Source: JAKIVR01 sp035933635 (GTDB lineage: Archaea > Thermoplasmatota > Thermoplasmata > Lutacidiplasmatales > UBA184). Taken from it: a stretch of 64,000 nucleotides of DNA. The stretch spans positions 162,038 through 226,037 of the forward strand of contig DASYYY010000009.1 of assembly GCA_035933635.1 (NCBI GenBank), read 5' to 3'. The translations under genes and the position numbers were made by a program. The notes under the pieces are model-generated. The model saw only the letters and a program-made list of their open reading frames with translations, was not told the DNA's origin and searched no databases. Positions 1 through 9,600 of the stretch are shown in pieces (the stretch's first letter is position 1; each line of letters starts with the position of its first letter).

Positions 1-907
1 CACCGTTCCCTCGGGCTCCATCTTCGGACTCCTCGGGCCCAACGGCGCCGGGAAGACCACGATCATCAAGATGCTCACCGGACTCGTCGAGCCCTCCGAC
101 GGCGGCGCCAATGTGGCGGGATTCGACATCCGCCGCCAACCGATGCACGTGAAGGCGAACATCGGATGGGTCGCCGCCGAGGTCATCCTCGACGACGACC
201 TTACCGGGTGGGAGAACCTCCAGCTGCAGGCGCGGCTGCAACGGCTGCCGGACTGGAAGGGCCGGGCGCGCGAGCTCTTGCGGTACTTCGAGCTCGACGA
301 CCGTCGGGACGACCGGGTGAAGACCTACTCGACGGGCATGCGCAAGAAGATGGAGATCGCGCTCGCGTTGCTCCACCAGCCGAGCGTGGTGTTCATGGAC
401 GAGCCGACGATCGGACTCGACGCGAACGTCCGCAGGATGCTCTGGAAGCTGATCACCGGGGTGAACCGGGAGTACGGGGTGACCGTCTTCCTCACGACGC
501 ACTACATGGAGGAAGCCGACGCGCTCTGCGACCACGTGGCCATCATCGACCACGGACGCTTCGTTGCCACGGGCACTCCAGCCGAGCTCAAGGCCCGCAT
601 CCGCAACGATTTCCTCGAGGTCGAGACCTCCGAGGAGGTCTCCTCCGAGCGTCTCGCGGCGCTCCCCGGCGTTGTCGAGGTCCGCTCCCAGGGCCACGGC
701 TGGATCCTCAAGGTCGGGCGCGCCGAGGAGACCCTGCCCGCGCTCTTCGCTGCGTTCCCGGGTCCGGCGGTCCGACGGGTCAACATCGTCAAGCCGAGCC
801 TCGAGACCGTGTTCATCGACATCACCGGCCAGCGGCTCGACCAGGCGGGCGCCGATGTCCAGGACTTCCGGAAATTCTACATGAACGTGCGGCGGGCACG
901 GCAGTGA
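1..907 (+). CDS. ABC-2 exporter ATP-binding subunit (5' end missing)
   Basis: ATPase of a DrrA/CcmA-type exporter, cut by the left edge; the reading frame is already open at base 2. The Walker A motif GPNGAGKTT is encoded near bases 35-61, the signature is the variant YSTGMRKKM near 325-350, Walker B is VVFMDEPTIGLD near 388-423, and the switch histidine is in TTHYMEEAD. A C-terminal accessory domain of about 90 residues follows, as in DrrA-type proteins. The stop overlaps the GTG start of the permease gene (GTGA at 904-907), so the two are translationally coupled and presumably form one transporter. The exported substrate cannot be told from sequence. Only a short N-terminal part, upstream of Walker A, should be missing. 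Confidence 0.93.
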   Translation, partial: TVPSGSIFGLLGPNGAGKTTIIKMLTGLVEPSDGGANVAGFDIRRQPMHVKANIGWVAAEVILDDDLTGWENLQLQARLQRLPDWKGRARELLRYFELDDRRDDRVKTYSTGMRKKMEIALALLHQPSVVFMDEPTIGLDANVRRMLWKLITGVNREYGVTVFLTTHYMEEADALCDHVAIIDHGRFVATGTPAELKARIRNDFLEVETSEEVSSERLAALPGVVEVRSQGHGWILKVGRAEETLPALFAAFPGPAVRRVNIVKPSLETVFIDITGQRLDQAGADVQDFRKFYMNVRRARQ

Positions 908-1752
908 GCGCGGAGACCCGGCTCGAGTGGCTGCCCCGCGGCCGTCCGGCGACGTTGGCCAGCGACTACGTCGGACAAGGCCGCCAGTTCTACGGGCTGT
1001 ACTCCCGCGAGCTGCTCAAGACGTTCCGCAACCCGATCGTGATCCTCTTCACCGTCGTGCAGCCGTTCATGTGGCTGGCGTTCTTCGGGTCGAGCTTCGC
1101 CTCGGTTCCCATCGCGCAGCTGGACGCCCTCCTTCACGCACCGCCCGGGACCGGCTATCTCGACTTCCTGCTCCCCGGCGTGCTCGCCACCTCGATGCTC
1201 TCCATCGGGATGTTCGGGTCGATGAGCACGATCCAGGACAAGCGGTTCGGTTTCATGAAGCGCATCCTGCTCACGCCGACGAGCCGCGCCACGGTCTACC
1301 TGGCCAAGGCGCTCGGGTCGGCGACCCGGGGGATGGTCCAGGTCCCCGTCATGCTCGTCGCCGCTTGGGCGTTCGGCGTCAGTTTCCATGGCGCGTTCTG
1401 GATGTGGGCCGGCTACTTCGTCGGCCTCGCGCTCCTGGGTTTCGGTTTCTCGGCCTTCTTCCTGGCCGTGACCGCCTCCAGCACCGACTGGCAGACCCCC
1501 GGCGTCATCTCGAACTTCATCACCATGCCCCTGATGTTCGCGAGCGGCGCGCTGTTCCCCTCGGTGAACTACCCGGTCTGGATGCAGGACATCTCCGCGG
1601 TCAATCCCGTGGCGTTCGCCGCGCTCCTCGGACGGGGGATCGCCGTGTATGGCGCGCCGAACTGGATCTATCTCGGCTACCTCGCGGTCTTCGCCGCCCT
1701 CATGCTCGCGGCGGGAACGCTCGTGGCGAGCCGGTACCTCAAGGCCGAGTGA
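904..1752 (+). CDS. ABC-2 exporter permease subunit
   Basis: Integral membrane subunit paired with the ATPase just upstream. The GTG start at 904 overlaps the ATPase stop by four bases; the open frame runs further upstream only as a shadow of the ATPase gene. The 282-aa product has about six hydrophobic segments (for example around residues 45-60, 95-110, 150-165, 170-195, 200-220 and 255-275) and the ABC-2 pattern seen in DrrB/NodJ-type permeases, with a conserved LLTPTSR loop after the second segment. Function is inferred to be export of a lipid, drug or polymer. Nothing in the window identifies the cargo. Confidence 0.9.
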   Translation: MSAETRLEWLPRGRPATLASDYVGQGRQFYGLYSRELLKTFRNPIVILFTVVQPFMWLAFFGSSFASVPIAQLDALLHAPPGTGYLDFLLPGVLATSMLSIGMFGSMSTIQDKRFGFMKRILLTPTSRATVYLAKALGSATRGMVQVPVMLVAAWAFGVSFHGAFWMWAGYFVGLALLGFGFSAFFLAVTASSTDWQTPGVISNFITMPLMFASGALFPSVNYPVWMQDISAVNPVAFAALLGRGIAVYGAPNWIYLGYLAVFAALMLAAGTLVASRYLKAE

Positions 1753-1765
1753 GCCGGGGCTCCCC

Positions 1766-4306
1766 CTAGGCTCGCCCTTCGGCGACGCGGCGACGTCGGA
1801 CGAGCACCGCCACCGCGACCCCCACGACGGCCGCGCCGAGCACGACCACGCCGACGACGAGCCCGAGACTGACGCCGGGCTGTGCGACGACCGGCGGGGC
1901 GGTGACGTTGTACAGGAGCGCGGTGGTGTTGGAGACGCCGTTCGAGTCGGTCAGCGTCAGCTGCACATGGAACGTCCCGGCCGAGGCCGGAGTGCACGTC
2001 AGGTTCGGCGCGTTCGTGGAGGTACATCCCGAGGGCAGTCCGGTCCAGCGGTAGGTCACTCCCCCCGAGCCGAGGAAGATCGCACGGGCCACGAAGTTCA
2101 CCGGATTGCCCGCCTCGATGGTCGACGGTGAGGCGGCGAGCGTCGTCAGCTCCGGGTCCGGGAAGACCGTGAAGGAACTGCCGTTGGCGACGCTCGCATA
2201 GTTCTGGTCCGATACCGACAGGTTGACGGCGTCGACGCCGGGCTGCAGGAAGGTGCAGATCAGCTCCGGGGACTGCAGACCGCTGCACGTGGCGCCGACC
2301 GGCACCCCCCAACGGGGGAGATAGGGCGGCGAGCCACCGGCGATGCCGGCCCGGAACGATACGTTCTGGCCGACGTCCGCCGACGTCCGGTTCGCGAGGG
2401 GTCGGGACAGGCTCATCTGGGGCGAGACCGTGAACGGATAGACCGACGAGACCGCCGAAGCCCCTCCGGCGTCCTGCACGGTGACCGTGACGTTGTAGTT
2501 CGACGCCACCGTCGGGCGGCACGCGATCGTGGCGGAGGTGGTGCCCGCACAGCCGGTCGGCAGACCGGGTCCCCAGCGGTAGTGGTAGCCGCCGGTGCCA
2601 CCGGTGGCGAAGGCGGTGAAGTTGACGCTCTGACCGACATCGACCGAGGGCAGGTCGGAGGAGAGGTAGGCGAGGGCCAGCGGTGGGAAGTTGGCCACCC
2701 CGATGTAGGTCCCCCAGTTCGCCCCATTGCCCGGTGAGTACTCTCCCGCGATCCACGTTTCGGCGGGGTCGTTCGGATCCGGAGCCGCCGCCGAATCGTT
2801 GCCCCATGCGCAGACCATCGTCGCGTTGCAGTTCGCCGACGCCGCAGCTCCCCCCGGGACGAGAACCGAGAAACCGGTCGTCGCGTTCGGCTCGTTGTAC
2901 GGCTGGCCTGTGACGAATATCGAGGGGTACAGGCTCGCGTTCGAGGCATCGGCGATGATCGTGAGATCCCCGCTCGAATCGGCGGTGACCGCCGGGTAGG
3001 TCAGGTCGGCCCCCGAGGCCAAGAGGAGGTCCTGGCGAACATGCCCGCTCGTGGTGTTGACCTGGGCCAATTCCACCGCGTCGACGCCCGACACCGAGGC
3101 GGTCCCCACGGCGGTGAGCGTCCCGTTCTCCCAGATCGCGCTCCCGACCCCGCCGGGGGGAGCCCGCAGGGTGCTCGGTCCGCCCGGTTGCGTGGCGGGC
3201 ACCGGGGCGGACCGGACGGCCAGGCTGACGTTGGTGCTGACGAGCGTCGTCGACGCCGGTGGCACCCCCACGACCCGATACGTGGTGAGCACCGAGCTCG
3301 TCGTGTTCTCGACGGCGAAGTACTGCGATGCGTTCGCACCGATCGAATCGGCGGCGCGTACCCCCGGCGGGAAGGACGCCGACGGCCCGAACTGCGCGCT
3401 GCGGGGCGAGACGAGCGCGATGACGGAGCTCTTGTTGAGCACCCAGAGGGCGCTCGAGACGGTCGCGCCGCTCGTGTCGTTCACCACATTCGCCGCCACG
3501 GCGAGGTCGCGGGAGCTCAGGCCGACGCTCGGAGCCGCGAGCGATTCCACGGGCTGTCCGAGCGTCAGCGGAAACCACGTCCAGAAAGTCGTCGCATTCC
3601 ACGTCGCCGAGACGCCCACTAGGAGCGAATCGTTGGTCACGTCATCGACGACCGCGAAGAACCGCTCGGTCTGTCCGTCGTACCGCGCCTGGGGTTCGGT
3701 GAGCCGGTCGGATCCCGCAGAGGCAAACCGGTCCAAGCTCTCGTTGGAGATCGAGCCTCCGAACGTCCCGAAGACCTCCACGTGGGAGTCGACGAGTTCG
3801 AGGGTCTGGAACCGACCCACCGCGAGCGCCACGTTCGGCTGCGCGCAGGCGCAGCCCGCGTCCGTGGAGTTCAACCCATCGAATCCCCCCACCAAGAAGG
3901 ACGGGCGTACCGCCGTCCGCGCAACGTTCTGCGCGGCGCTTGTCCCGTGGGCGGGGGAGGGCCCGCCGTACGCCGGTCCCCCGGAGGCGAACGTCGTCGG
4001 CCCAACCCCGCCAGACCATGGTCCGCCGAGGGACGGGATCACGAGCGCCGCGGTCAGTATCGCCAGGGCCCACGCGGCGCTTCGGCCGAGTGCTCGTGGC
4101 CGCGTGGTCGGAGTGCCCCGTCGCGCTGGGGGTCGCCTCAACAAGCCTGCGTATCGCGGGGTCGGTATGTCCTTTGCCCGTTCCCGGGTCCCTAGGGGGC
4201 GGGGTGGCCGGCGCGGTCGACAGCTCGGGGGAGTTGGGGCGCCGCGTTCGCGCCCGCGCGGCGGCCCGGGCCCGATCGACGTTCGAATCGTACCGTTCCC
4301 CCCCAC
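1766..4306 (-). CDS. Secreted, C-terminally anchored PKD/Ig-like surface protein
   Basis: Cell-surface protein of up to 846 aa. It has a hydrophobic N-terminal segment (AWALAILTAALVIPSL, about residues 79-92 of the longest frame), a domain of roughly 500 residues with many N-X-S/T sequons, three tandem Ig/PKD-like repeats (roughly residues 530-820) each carrying a Cys pair that could form a disulfide, and a C-terminal membrane anchor followed by RRRR. The start is uncertain: the ATG at 4306 would place about 75 low-complexity Arg/Pro-rich residues before the signal segment, so a TTG near 4144 is more likely. Probably N-glycosylated by the AglB encoded nearby. Ligand or role unknown. Confidence 0.8.
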   Translation of the reverse strand: MGGNGTIRTSIGPGPPRGRERGAPTPPSCRPRRPPRPLGTRERAKDIPTPRYAGLLRRPPARRGTPTTRPRALGRSAAWALAILTAALVIPSLGGPWSGGVGPTTFASGGPAYGGPSPAHGTSAAQNVARTAVRPSFLVGGFDGLNSTDAGCACAQPNVALAVGRFQTLELVDSHVEVFGTFGGSISNESLDRFASAGSDRLTEPQARYDGQTERFFAVVDDVTNDSLLVGVSATWNATTFWTWFPLTLGQPVESLAAPSVGLSSRDLAVAANVVNDTSGATVSSALWVLNKSSVIALVSPRSAQFGPSASFPPGVRAADSIGANASQYFAVENTTSSVLTTYRVVGVPPASTTLVSTNVSLAVRSAPVPATQPGGPSTLRAPPGGVGSAIWENGTLTAVGTASVSGVDAVELAQVNTTSGHVRQDLLLASGADLTYPAVTADSSGDLTIIADASNASLYPSIFVTGQPYNEPNATTGFSVLVPGGAAASANCNATMVCAWGNDSAAAPDPNDPAETWIAGEYSPGNGANWGTYIGVANFPPLALAYLSSDLPSVDVGQSVNFTAFATGGTGGYHYRWGPGLPTGCAGTTSATIACRPTVASNYNVTVTVQDAGGASAVSSVYPFTVSPQMSLSRPLANRTSADVGQNVSFRAGIAGGSPPYLPRWGVPVGATCSGLQSPELICTFLQPGVDAVNLSVSDQNYASVANGSSFTVFPDPELTTLAASPSTIEAGNPVNFVARAIFLGSGGVTYRWTGLPSGCTSTNAPNLTCTPASAGTFHVQLTLTDSNGVSNTTALLYNVTAPPVVAQPGVSLGLVVGVVVLGAAVVGVAVAVLVRRRRVAEGRA

Positions 4307-4328
4307 CCCCGGGTTCGGCCCGGTACCC

Positions 4329-5321
4329 CTAGGAGGGGTACGGGGTTCGGGGGACGGGGAACCACGCGCTCTTGGCGGCGATCGAACCGTCGGGGCCGAT
4401 GGTCACCCGGACGGCGGCGGCCCGGCCGAACGCGGCGAACTCCAGGGAGTACCAGACGATGTCCCAACCGCCGTTCCCCTCGGGCTTGACCTGGGCGAAG
4501 TGGTAGGTGTTGTCCAGGACATCGCTCGTCCGGCGGGCGAGCGGGTAGGAGCGTTCCAACGCCTCGGCGGCGCTCCCGACCGGACCGGACGTCGGGGCCG
4601 CCGCCCCCTCGAGCGGCACATCGACCCGGTACGGGCCATCGACGACGCCGTGGCCCAATCGGTAGCGCAGGAAGCCCGAGCGGTGGCGCCCACCCTCGCG
4701 CTGCTCGTAGAGCAACATCCAGACGAACGGATTGGCGGTCGGCGCGACGATGTTGAACTCCGGCAGCGCGCGCCGCACCCGGGCGATGCCGGCCCGGCCG
4801 ATCAGTCGGATGCCGAGGTAGCCGCCGTAGAACACCATCATGCCGTAGATGGTGAGCAGGTAGAGCCCGAACGGGACCCGGAACCGCTCGAAGCCGAGCA
4901 GGAACAGCGAGGTCACGCTCGCCGCCAGCGTGATGAAGTTGATCGCACGGTCGGCGTCGAGCTCGAGCGGACGTTCGCTGAACGGCAAGAGCGGAGCGAC
5001 CGAGAAGTGGGTGAACGCGTCGCCCAGCATGTGGCCGAGCCCTGCGGCCTCCATCACGACGAAGTAGAGCAGCGGTACGCCCGGGGCGATCATGGGGGCG
5101 AAGACCAGGCCGCCAACGAGGGCGACGGCCGTCACCCCGAAGATCGAGTGGGTGATCCCGTGGTGGCGCAGGATCGGGAACCGCTTGGCGAGCGGGAAGA
5201 AGATGATGTCGGCGTCCGGGAGCCCGCCGGCGAGCGCGCCCGCCGCCAGGTACTGCGGCTGGAAGCCGACGATCCCGTAGGAGATCAGGTAGCCGAGGAT
5301 GACGTGGGTGAAGAGGTCCAT
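4329..5321 (-). CDS. DUF457 / YdjM-type membrane-bound metal-dependent hydrolase
   Basis: Membrane protein of 330 aa with the histidine/aspartate signature of the DUF457 (YdjM/YbcI) family: DLFTH at the N-terminus, GGLPDAD, RHHGITHS and GHMLGDAFTH. These residues are thought to bind a metal. Five or so membrane segments fill the first 190 residues; the last 130 residues are soluble and lineage-specific. It starts 20 bp after the EF-1beta stop and is probably the last or second-last gene of that minus-strand operon. The substrate of the family is not established, so no reaction is assigned. Confidence 0.82.
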   Translation of the reverse strand: MDLFTHVILGYLISYGIVGFQPQYLAAGALAGGLPDADIIFFPLAKRFPILRHHGITHSIFGVTAVALVGGLVFAPMIAPGVPLLYFVVMEAAGLGHMLGDAFTHFSVAPLLPFSERPLELDADRAINFITLAASVTSLFLLGFERFRVPFGLYLLTIYGMMVFYGGYLGIRLIGRAGIARVRRALPEFNIVAPTANPFVWMLLYEQREGGRHRSGFLRYRLGHGVVDGPYRVDVPLEGAAAPTSGPVGSAAEALERSYPLARRTSDVLDNTYHFAQVKPEGNGGWDIVWYSLEFAAFGRAAAVRVTIGPDGSIAAKSAWFPVPRTPYPS

Positions 5322-5341
5322 GGCCGCCGCGGAAGCGGGGC

Positions 5342-5608
5342 CTAGAGCAGCCCCTCCTCCATGACCTCGACCGACTCGACGTGGGGGACCTTGGCGAGCG
5401 CCTCCTCCGTGGCGGGCAGGAGCCCGCCGGTGTCGGCCATCACCGCCGACACGAGCAGCGACTTCAGCCCGTAGGCGACGTCCTTGACCTGCATCCCCCG
5501 GAGCGTCACGCCGCCGGGGATCGCCGTACGGACCGCCTCACCGAGCGCGCGCATGTCGGTCTCGACCGATTGCGGCATGATGCGGAAGAGGACAGCGACC
5601 TGACCCAT
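5342..5608 (-). CDS. ef1B: Translation elongation factor 1-beta (aEF-1B)
   Basis: Nucleotide-exchange factor that recharges aEF-1A with GTP. The product is 88 aa, the normal length for the archaeal protein, which corresponds to only the C-terminal catalytic domain of eukaryotic eEF1B. Family features are the MGQVAVLFRIMPQS start, GVTLRGMQVKDVAYGLKSLLV and the C-terminal HVESVEVMEEGLL. I chose the ATG at 5608 because the conserved fold begins there; the open frame extends 36 codons upstream but overlaps the zinc-ribbon gene. The zinc-ribbon gene 17 bp upstream is its usual archaeal partner. Confidence 0.95.
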   Translation of the reverse strand: MGQVAVLFRIMPQSVETDMRALGEAVRTAIPGGVTLRGMQVKDVAYGLKSLLVSAVMADTGGLLPATEEALAKVPHVESVEVMEEGLL

Positions 5609-5625
5609 GGACCCGACCTCAGCGG

Positions 5626-5796
5626 CTACGGCCCCTGGAAGTCGCACCGCGAGCAGCGGTAGGGCACGGACTGGTCGCGGCACCGCGCGCACCGACCGAT
5701 GGTGTTCTCCCCGCACTGCGGGCAGATGAAGTGCGTCGTGCCGCGGCCCGCCAGGGAGTTGCCGCAGGAGCTGCAGTGGACCTCGCCGAGCGCCAT
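5626..5796 (-). CDS. Small zinc-ribbon protein (HVO_2753 type)
   Basis: A 56-aa protein with four Cys-x2-Cys knuckles: Cys8/Cys11 (CSSC), Cys25/Cys28 (CPQC), Cys36/Cys39 (CARC) and Cys48/Cys51 (CSRC). This is the two-zinc microprotein family typically encoded directly before the EF-1beta gene in Euryarchaeota, as here (17-bp gap). It ends CDFQGP before a TAG stop. A role close to the ribosome or translation factors is inferred from gene order only. ATG 5796 is the only sensible start. Confidence 0.88.
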   Translation of the reverse strand: MALGEVHCSSCGNSLAGRGTTHFICPQCGENTIGRCARCRDQSVPYRCSRCDFQGP

Positions 5797-5839
5797 GAAC
5801 TTCTTCTGTAGGACCGACCCGAGGCGCGCGGAGGCCCGT

Positions 5840-6685
5840 CTAGCGCTTCCGCGTGCGCCGGCGCGCGCCCACCGCCGTGAGCCATATAAAGACCGCGGCG
5901 ACGAGCGCCGAGCCGCCGGCGATGTACCAGATCGTGTCGTTCTCCGGCGCGCCGGAGACGTAGAACGACTGGGTGTAGAGCGTGGCGCCGCCGGAGAACG
6001 CCACCAGGCCGTGCTCGTTGGTCAGCGAGAGCGAAAAGGTGTGCCAGCCGGCCCCGAGGCCGGGGTTGACGTAGCTGTAGGTCGCCTGGTAGGTCGCGTG
6101 CGAGGTCAGCGCCGGCACCACGATGGTGCCGACGAAATTCCCATCGAGGTAGACCGAGAGGTTGAACGGGATCGTCCCCTGGTTGGACTCGACGATGATC
6201 TGGGCGCTGACGACGTAGGGCTGGATGACCTGGACGACGTAGGTGATGTTCGTGGTGATGTTCTGGCCACCGTAGCCGCTCTTGAGCTCGATCGAGAGCG
6301 TCAGCGTCTGGGTCAGGTTACCGGTGGTCAGCGTCAGGTTCGTCGAGCCGTTGACGAACACCCCGGCCGTCGGCAGGAGCGTGGCGACGCTGGAGTTGAG
6401 CCCGATCAGGTTCGTCGAGAAGCTCAGCACGCCGATCTGGGTGCCGTTGAACCCGACGGCGGGACCGCCGGTGGCGGTGACACGGTAGGTGTACTTGATC
6501 CCGGTTCCGACGGTCTGCGGCCCGTGGACCGTGCCCGTCAGCGCCGGGTAGTTCGCCGCCCGGGCGTCGTGGAAGAGGAACATCGGCAACGCCAGCGTCG
6601 AGACCACGACGACGAGAGCGACGAAGGCGGTCCCCCCGAGTGGGTGCGCGGCGGAGGCGCCGTTCGGACCGGCCGAGGGGTTCAT
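5840..6685 (-). CDS. Membrane-anchored extracellular Ig/CARDB-like protein
   Basis: A 281-aa surface protein. An N-terminal hydrophobic segment (FVALVVVVSTLALPMFLF, about residues 20-37) acts as signal or anchor. The exterior region of about 200 residues is rich in Asn-X-Thr sequons and beta-strand patterns, and a C-terminal helix (WYIAGGSALVAAVFIWLTAV) precedes a basic RRRTRKR tail. Its ATG overlaps the last bases of the oligosaccharyltransferase gene (6682-6685), so the two are probably translated from one message. That coupling suggests a partner or major substrate of the AglB fusion protein. No named family recognised with certainty. Confidence 0.8.
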   Translation of the reverse strand: MNPSAGPNGASAAHPLGGTAFVALVVVVSTLALPMFLFHDARAANYPALTGTVHGPQTVGTGIKYTYRVTATGGPAVGFNGTQIGVLSFSTNLIGLNSSVATLLPTAGVFVNGSTNLTLTTGNLTQTLTLSIELKSGYGGQNITTNITYVVQVIQPYVVSAQIIVESNQGTIPFNLSVYLDGNFVGTIVVPALTSHATYQATYSYVNPGLGAGWHTFSLSLTNEHGLVAFSGGATLYTQSFYVSGAPENDTIWYIAGGSALVAAVFIWLTAVGARRRTRKR

Positions 6686-9600
6686 CGCCGCACCCACTTG
6701 CGGGTCTTCATCCAGCGCTGGACGACCGCGACGACGAGGACGGCGAGCGCGGGGACGAACACCAGCGTCGGGACCAGCCAGTCGGGGTAGGGCGGCGGCG
6801 ATCCGATGCTCGGCCCGGTGACCACGACGGTACCGTTGCTGACCTCGAGGTTGAGGACCGAGACCGGCAGCACCGCCGTCGCGCTCGCGGCGTAGGTGCC
6901 GTTGACCGCCTGGGCGCTGACCACAACGACCGTCGGGGCGGTCGGGGTCCCGGCCGGCGAGCGGAGCACGACATTGTAGGTGGTGTTCGTCCCGGGCTGG
7001 AGCGTCACGTTCGTGGCGATCGGGGTGGTCTGCTGCTCGAGGGTGGCGGTCCATCCGAGCCCGCGGATGTCGACGGCGTTGGAGATCCCCAGACGCACGG
7101 ATTCCGGCGCATTGCCGGTGTTGAGGATCCAGAACGGTACCGTCGCCTGGTTCGGCGAGGAGGTCCCGATCGAGCTCGACGGACCGGCCCGGAGCCCGTA
7201 GAATGTCGCCACGTCGACGGTCGGCACCGGCGAGGCGATGCCGACGATGGTGCCGTTGGCCGTCAACGCCTCGAGGGCGATCGGCGCGTGGGCCACCGGG
7301 GTGTTCGCCGGCACGTGAACGACGACCTCGCCTCCGGCGGTGGAGTTCGTCGAGCTCAGTCCGAGCGAGAAGTTCTCCGGGGTGAAATTGAACGTCCACG
7401 TCGACGGGCTCCCGACGAGGTGGAGGCTGACCGGCGTCGTGCCGGTGTTGCGCAGGGCGAAGGCGAAGGTGGTCAGCGTGCCGGCGGCGACGGACGTGGT
7501 CGACGGGCCGGTGAGCTGGAAGGCGACCGAGCGGTGGACGACGGGGATGAGCGCGAGCGCGGTCGCCGCGTTGCCGTTGACCAGGGTCACCGTGGCGCTC
7601 GCCGAGGTCGTGGTGAGCACCCCATAGGGGAGCGCCGTCGCATTGGCCTGGAACGTCCAGCTCCCGTAGGGGAGCGCGAACGCGATCGGGGTACCCATCG
7701 GTTCGCCCGCCAGCGCGATCGCGACGCCACCGGGTCCGGTCAGCTTCAGCAGCGCCGTCGAGGCCGAGCCGGCGGAGGCCGAGGTGATCGTGACGGTATC
7801 GGTCCACGTGGGGGCGAGGGTGAGGTTCAGCGTGCCGGCGCTGCCGTAGGTGATCGTCAGGCGGTCCAGCACCGCTCGGACCGCACCGGAGGGCCCGGCC
7901 GTCGCGTAGATCGCGTAGCTGCCCGGCAGCAGGCTCGCCGAAAAGGCGTTGCCGGCGATGGCAGCGACCGTCGCGTTGGTCGAGGAGCCTGGGCCGACGA
8001 AGAGCACGGTGCCGCTGAGGCTACCGGTGTAGCCGGGCAGGTCGATCATCCCTCGGACGGAGGCATTGGCCACCGACGCGGCGAGCCGGACCGAACAGTA
8101 GCTCAGGTTGGCCCGGACCGTGCAGCTCGTTCCAGCGACCGAGGTGTAGGTCGTCTCCAGCGTGACCCCCCCGGGTCCGGGCTCGGGGAGCGTGGCGTTG
8201 ACGATCGGACGCACGACGGTGCCGACGGGGAGCACGGCGGTGAAGCTCCCATCGTTGGCGCTGACGCTCGTCGTGAGCCCGCCGCCGAGCACGAGCTCGA
8301 CGGCGAAGCTCCCGTTGATCGCGCGACCACTGGGCGAGGTGAGATTGCCGTGCAGGATGCCGCCGAGCGACCCGAGGGCGACCGACGGGCTGACCGACCC
8401 GGTGGCGTTGACCGTGATGCGGCTGACGTTGGTGTAGGTCGTGTTGCCCATCGTCAGCGACGCGATGCAGGTGAAGCTCCCCGGCGGCGCAACGAAGGAG
8501 CTTTCGAAGGTGTTCCCCGTCAGATTGACCTCGGCGGTGGCCGAACTGAGCCGGAGCGTCACCGCGCTGGGCGAGCCGCCTGCCGGCAGACGCAGCGTCC
8601 CGTGCGAGGCGACCTGGTGGAGCACGGTCACGTCGATCGTCTCGGAGTGGAAGCCGAACGGCAGGTCGAAGGTCACCGGGATACCGGTCCGGTAGATCCC
8701 CTTCCCCGTCGGGGCGGGGGACCAGGCGACGAGGGAGTACGGACCGGGAAGCAGCGGGACCATGAACGAGGTCGTCCCCGAGACCGACTTGCTCTGGGCC
8801 GGTGGCGCGAGCGCGGTGAGGTTGACCCGGATCTGCGCACCGGAGGGGAATCCGGAGAGCGTGATGTTCGTATCGACCGGGTAGAGCGGCAGCGGGACCT
8901 GGGTGATCGTGGACAGCTGCGAGGGGGACAGCCCGCACTTCGAGTAGGTCGAGAACCCGTAGGCGCTGGCGTTGAGGCAGAAGCTCTGGCCGCGGGGGAG
9001 CGAGGAGGGGAGCTGGAGGGTGACGTTGCCTCGGTCGTTGGCCACGACGCTCACCGTCGCGCCGGCCGGCTCCTCGCTCACCTGGACGAGCGCTCCGCCG
9101 GCCGGATAGATCCCCGTCGCCCCTTCGGGCGAGCCGACGGTGGCGTGGAAGCTGAGGGCGCTGGACATGATCAGGGGCGTCGAGTTCGTCTTGGGCACGT
9201 CGACCCGCTCGATGGCGGCGTAGGCGGGGACCGAGGCGGCCCCGGGCATGTTGGCGAGCACCCCGTAGCTCCCGGCGGGCAGCACGAACATCCAGTACGC
9301 CGAGATGTTGACGTGCGCGGTGACGACGTCGCCGTGGGCGTCGAAGATGGAGATGACGATCCCCGTGGGCGCGGCGCCGGAACCGGCCGGCGGCGGTGTG
9401 AATCCGGTCAGCAGATAGCCGTTCGCGAGGGACAGCGGAGCGAGGACCGTGTAGGCCGGGGCGTTGGACAGGTAAGCGCTGGCCATCGCCGCATACAGAC
9501 CGGTCCCGACGTAGCCGGCGGCGTAGATCGAGTAGTTGCCGGCGGGGAGGGCCGCCGTGATCGTTCCGTTGGCGGCGGTCAGGAAGGTGGTGGAGTTCAA